NCBI GenBank assembly: GCA_022561415.1
Contig: JADFRH010000143.1
Location: 1 to 6,419 of the forward strand
Direction: 5' to 3'
DNA length: 6,419 nt
Source: Planctomycetota bacterium
GTDB taxonomy: Bacteria > Planctomycetota > Phycisphaerae > UBA1845
The notes under the pieces were generated by a model. The model was given only the letters and a program-made list of their open reading frames with translations. It ran no database searches and was not told where the DNA came from. This document shows, in pieces, positions 6,312 through 6,419 of this stretch (the first letter of the stretch is position 1; each line of letters starts with the position of its first letter). Made by a program: the position numbers and the translations under genes.

Positions 6312-6419
6312 ATGAAGATCACTAACATCCTCAGCAAGGCATGCGCTTGTGTTTCGCTTACGGCCAAGGACAAGTCGGCCGCCATCACCGAGCTGGTCGA
6401 TCTTCTGCACGCCGACGGG
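6312..6419 (+). CDS. PTS EIIA (nitrogen-type, PtsN-like) protein, N-terminal part, cut by right edge
   Basis: The first 36 residues, beginning MKITNILSKACACVSLTAKD and continuing with a helix containing AAITELVDLL, fit the opening of EIIA domains of the fructose/nitrogen type (the usual pattern is M-K-[IL]-T-[DN]-I-L-S, a short strand, then K-[DE]-K-x-x-A-I-x-E-L-[VI]-D-L-L). These cytoplasmic proteins accept phosphate on a histidine and act in regulation or sugar uptake. The active-site histidine, expected near residue 65-75, lies beyond the window, so activity cannot be judged. No strong ribosome site is visible; GGTGGG lies about 11 bases upstream. The match rests on a short stretch but the pattern is distinctive. 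Confidence 0.75.
   Translation, partial: MKITNILSKACACVSLTAKDKSAAITELVDLLHADG

Noticed and set aside
5291..6325. Plus-strand open frame of 344 codons in a second frame over the prepilin-like gene
   Set aside because: It is extremely arginine-rich and out of frame with the recognised prepilin; this is typical of GC-rich shadow frames.
1..6419. CRISPR array, tRNA or rRNA gene
   Set aside because: No regularly spaced direct repeats, cloverleaf-like tRNA sequence or rRNA-like conserved stretch was seen on either strand.

Overview
The window is a mosaic with two unlike parts. Bases 1 to about 934 are relatively AT-rich, all on the minus strand, and carry the end of a type I restriction-modification operon: the last third of the HsdM methyltransferase subunit followed directly by the start of the HsdS specificity subunit, which runs off the left edge. 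From about 935 onward the DNA is strongly GC-rich and the genes read on the plus strand. Their character points to a Planctomycetota bacterium, probably Phycisphaerae-like: a prepilin with an FTLIELLVVISII leader and an H-X9-D motif, a large secreted DUF4091/GH123-like protein, and a short membrane-anchored helical protein. This assignment is an inference from protein style.

Layout. 1-417 (-): hsdS, partial. 419-913 (-): hsdM C-terminal part, cut off at its 5' side. 932-937: a sharp junction. 935-1113 (-): frame-broken remnant of a receiver-like domain (LCLDHDLP motif). 1114-1352: non-coding, with a possible promoter. 1353-2039 (+): membrane-anchored TPR-like protein. 2040-2205: non-coding, with a weak promoter candidate. 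2206-5109 (+): 967-residue putative lipoprotein with a DUF4091/GH123-like core and a CBM9-like C-terminal domain. 5110-5324: a leader region with several hairpins. 5325-6155 (+): prepilin-like protein. 6156-6311: hairpin and promoter candidate. 6312-6419 (+): first 36 codons of a PTS EIIA (PtsN-like) protein, cut by the right edge.

How the genes relate. HsdM and HsdS would form a type I methylase, but this copy of hsdM lacks the SAM-binding and catalytic N-terminal part, so it cannot work as it stands. The three plus-strand genes in the middle all encode envelope or exported proteins, but the gaps between them are 166 and 215 bases and contain hairpins and promoter-like sequences, so they need not form one operon. 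No clearly new defence or mobile system is visible. The most notable points are the double-truncation junction near 935, the apparent loss of the expected Asp-Glu pair in the GH123-like protein, and the structured leader before the prepilin gene.
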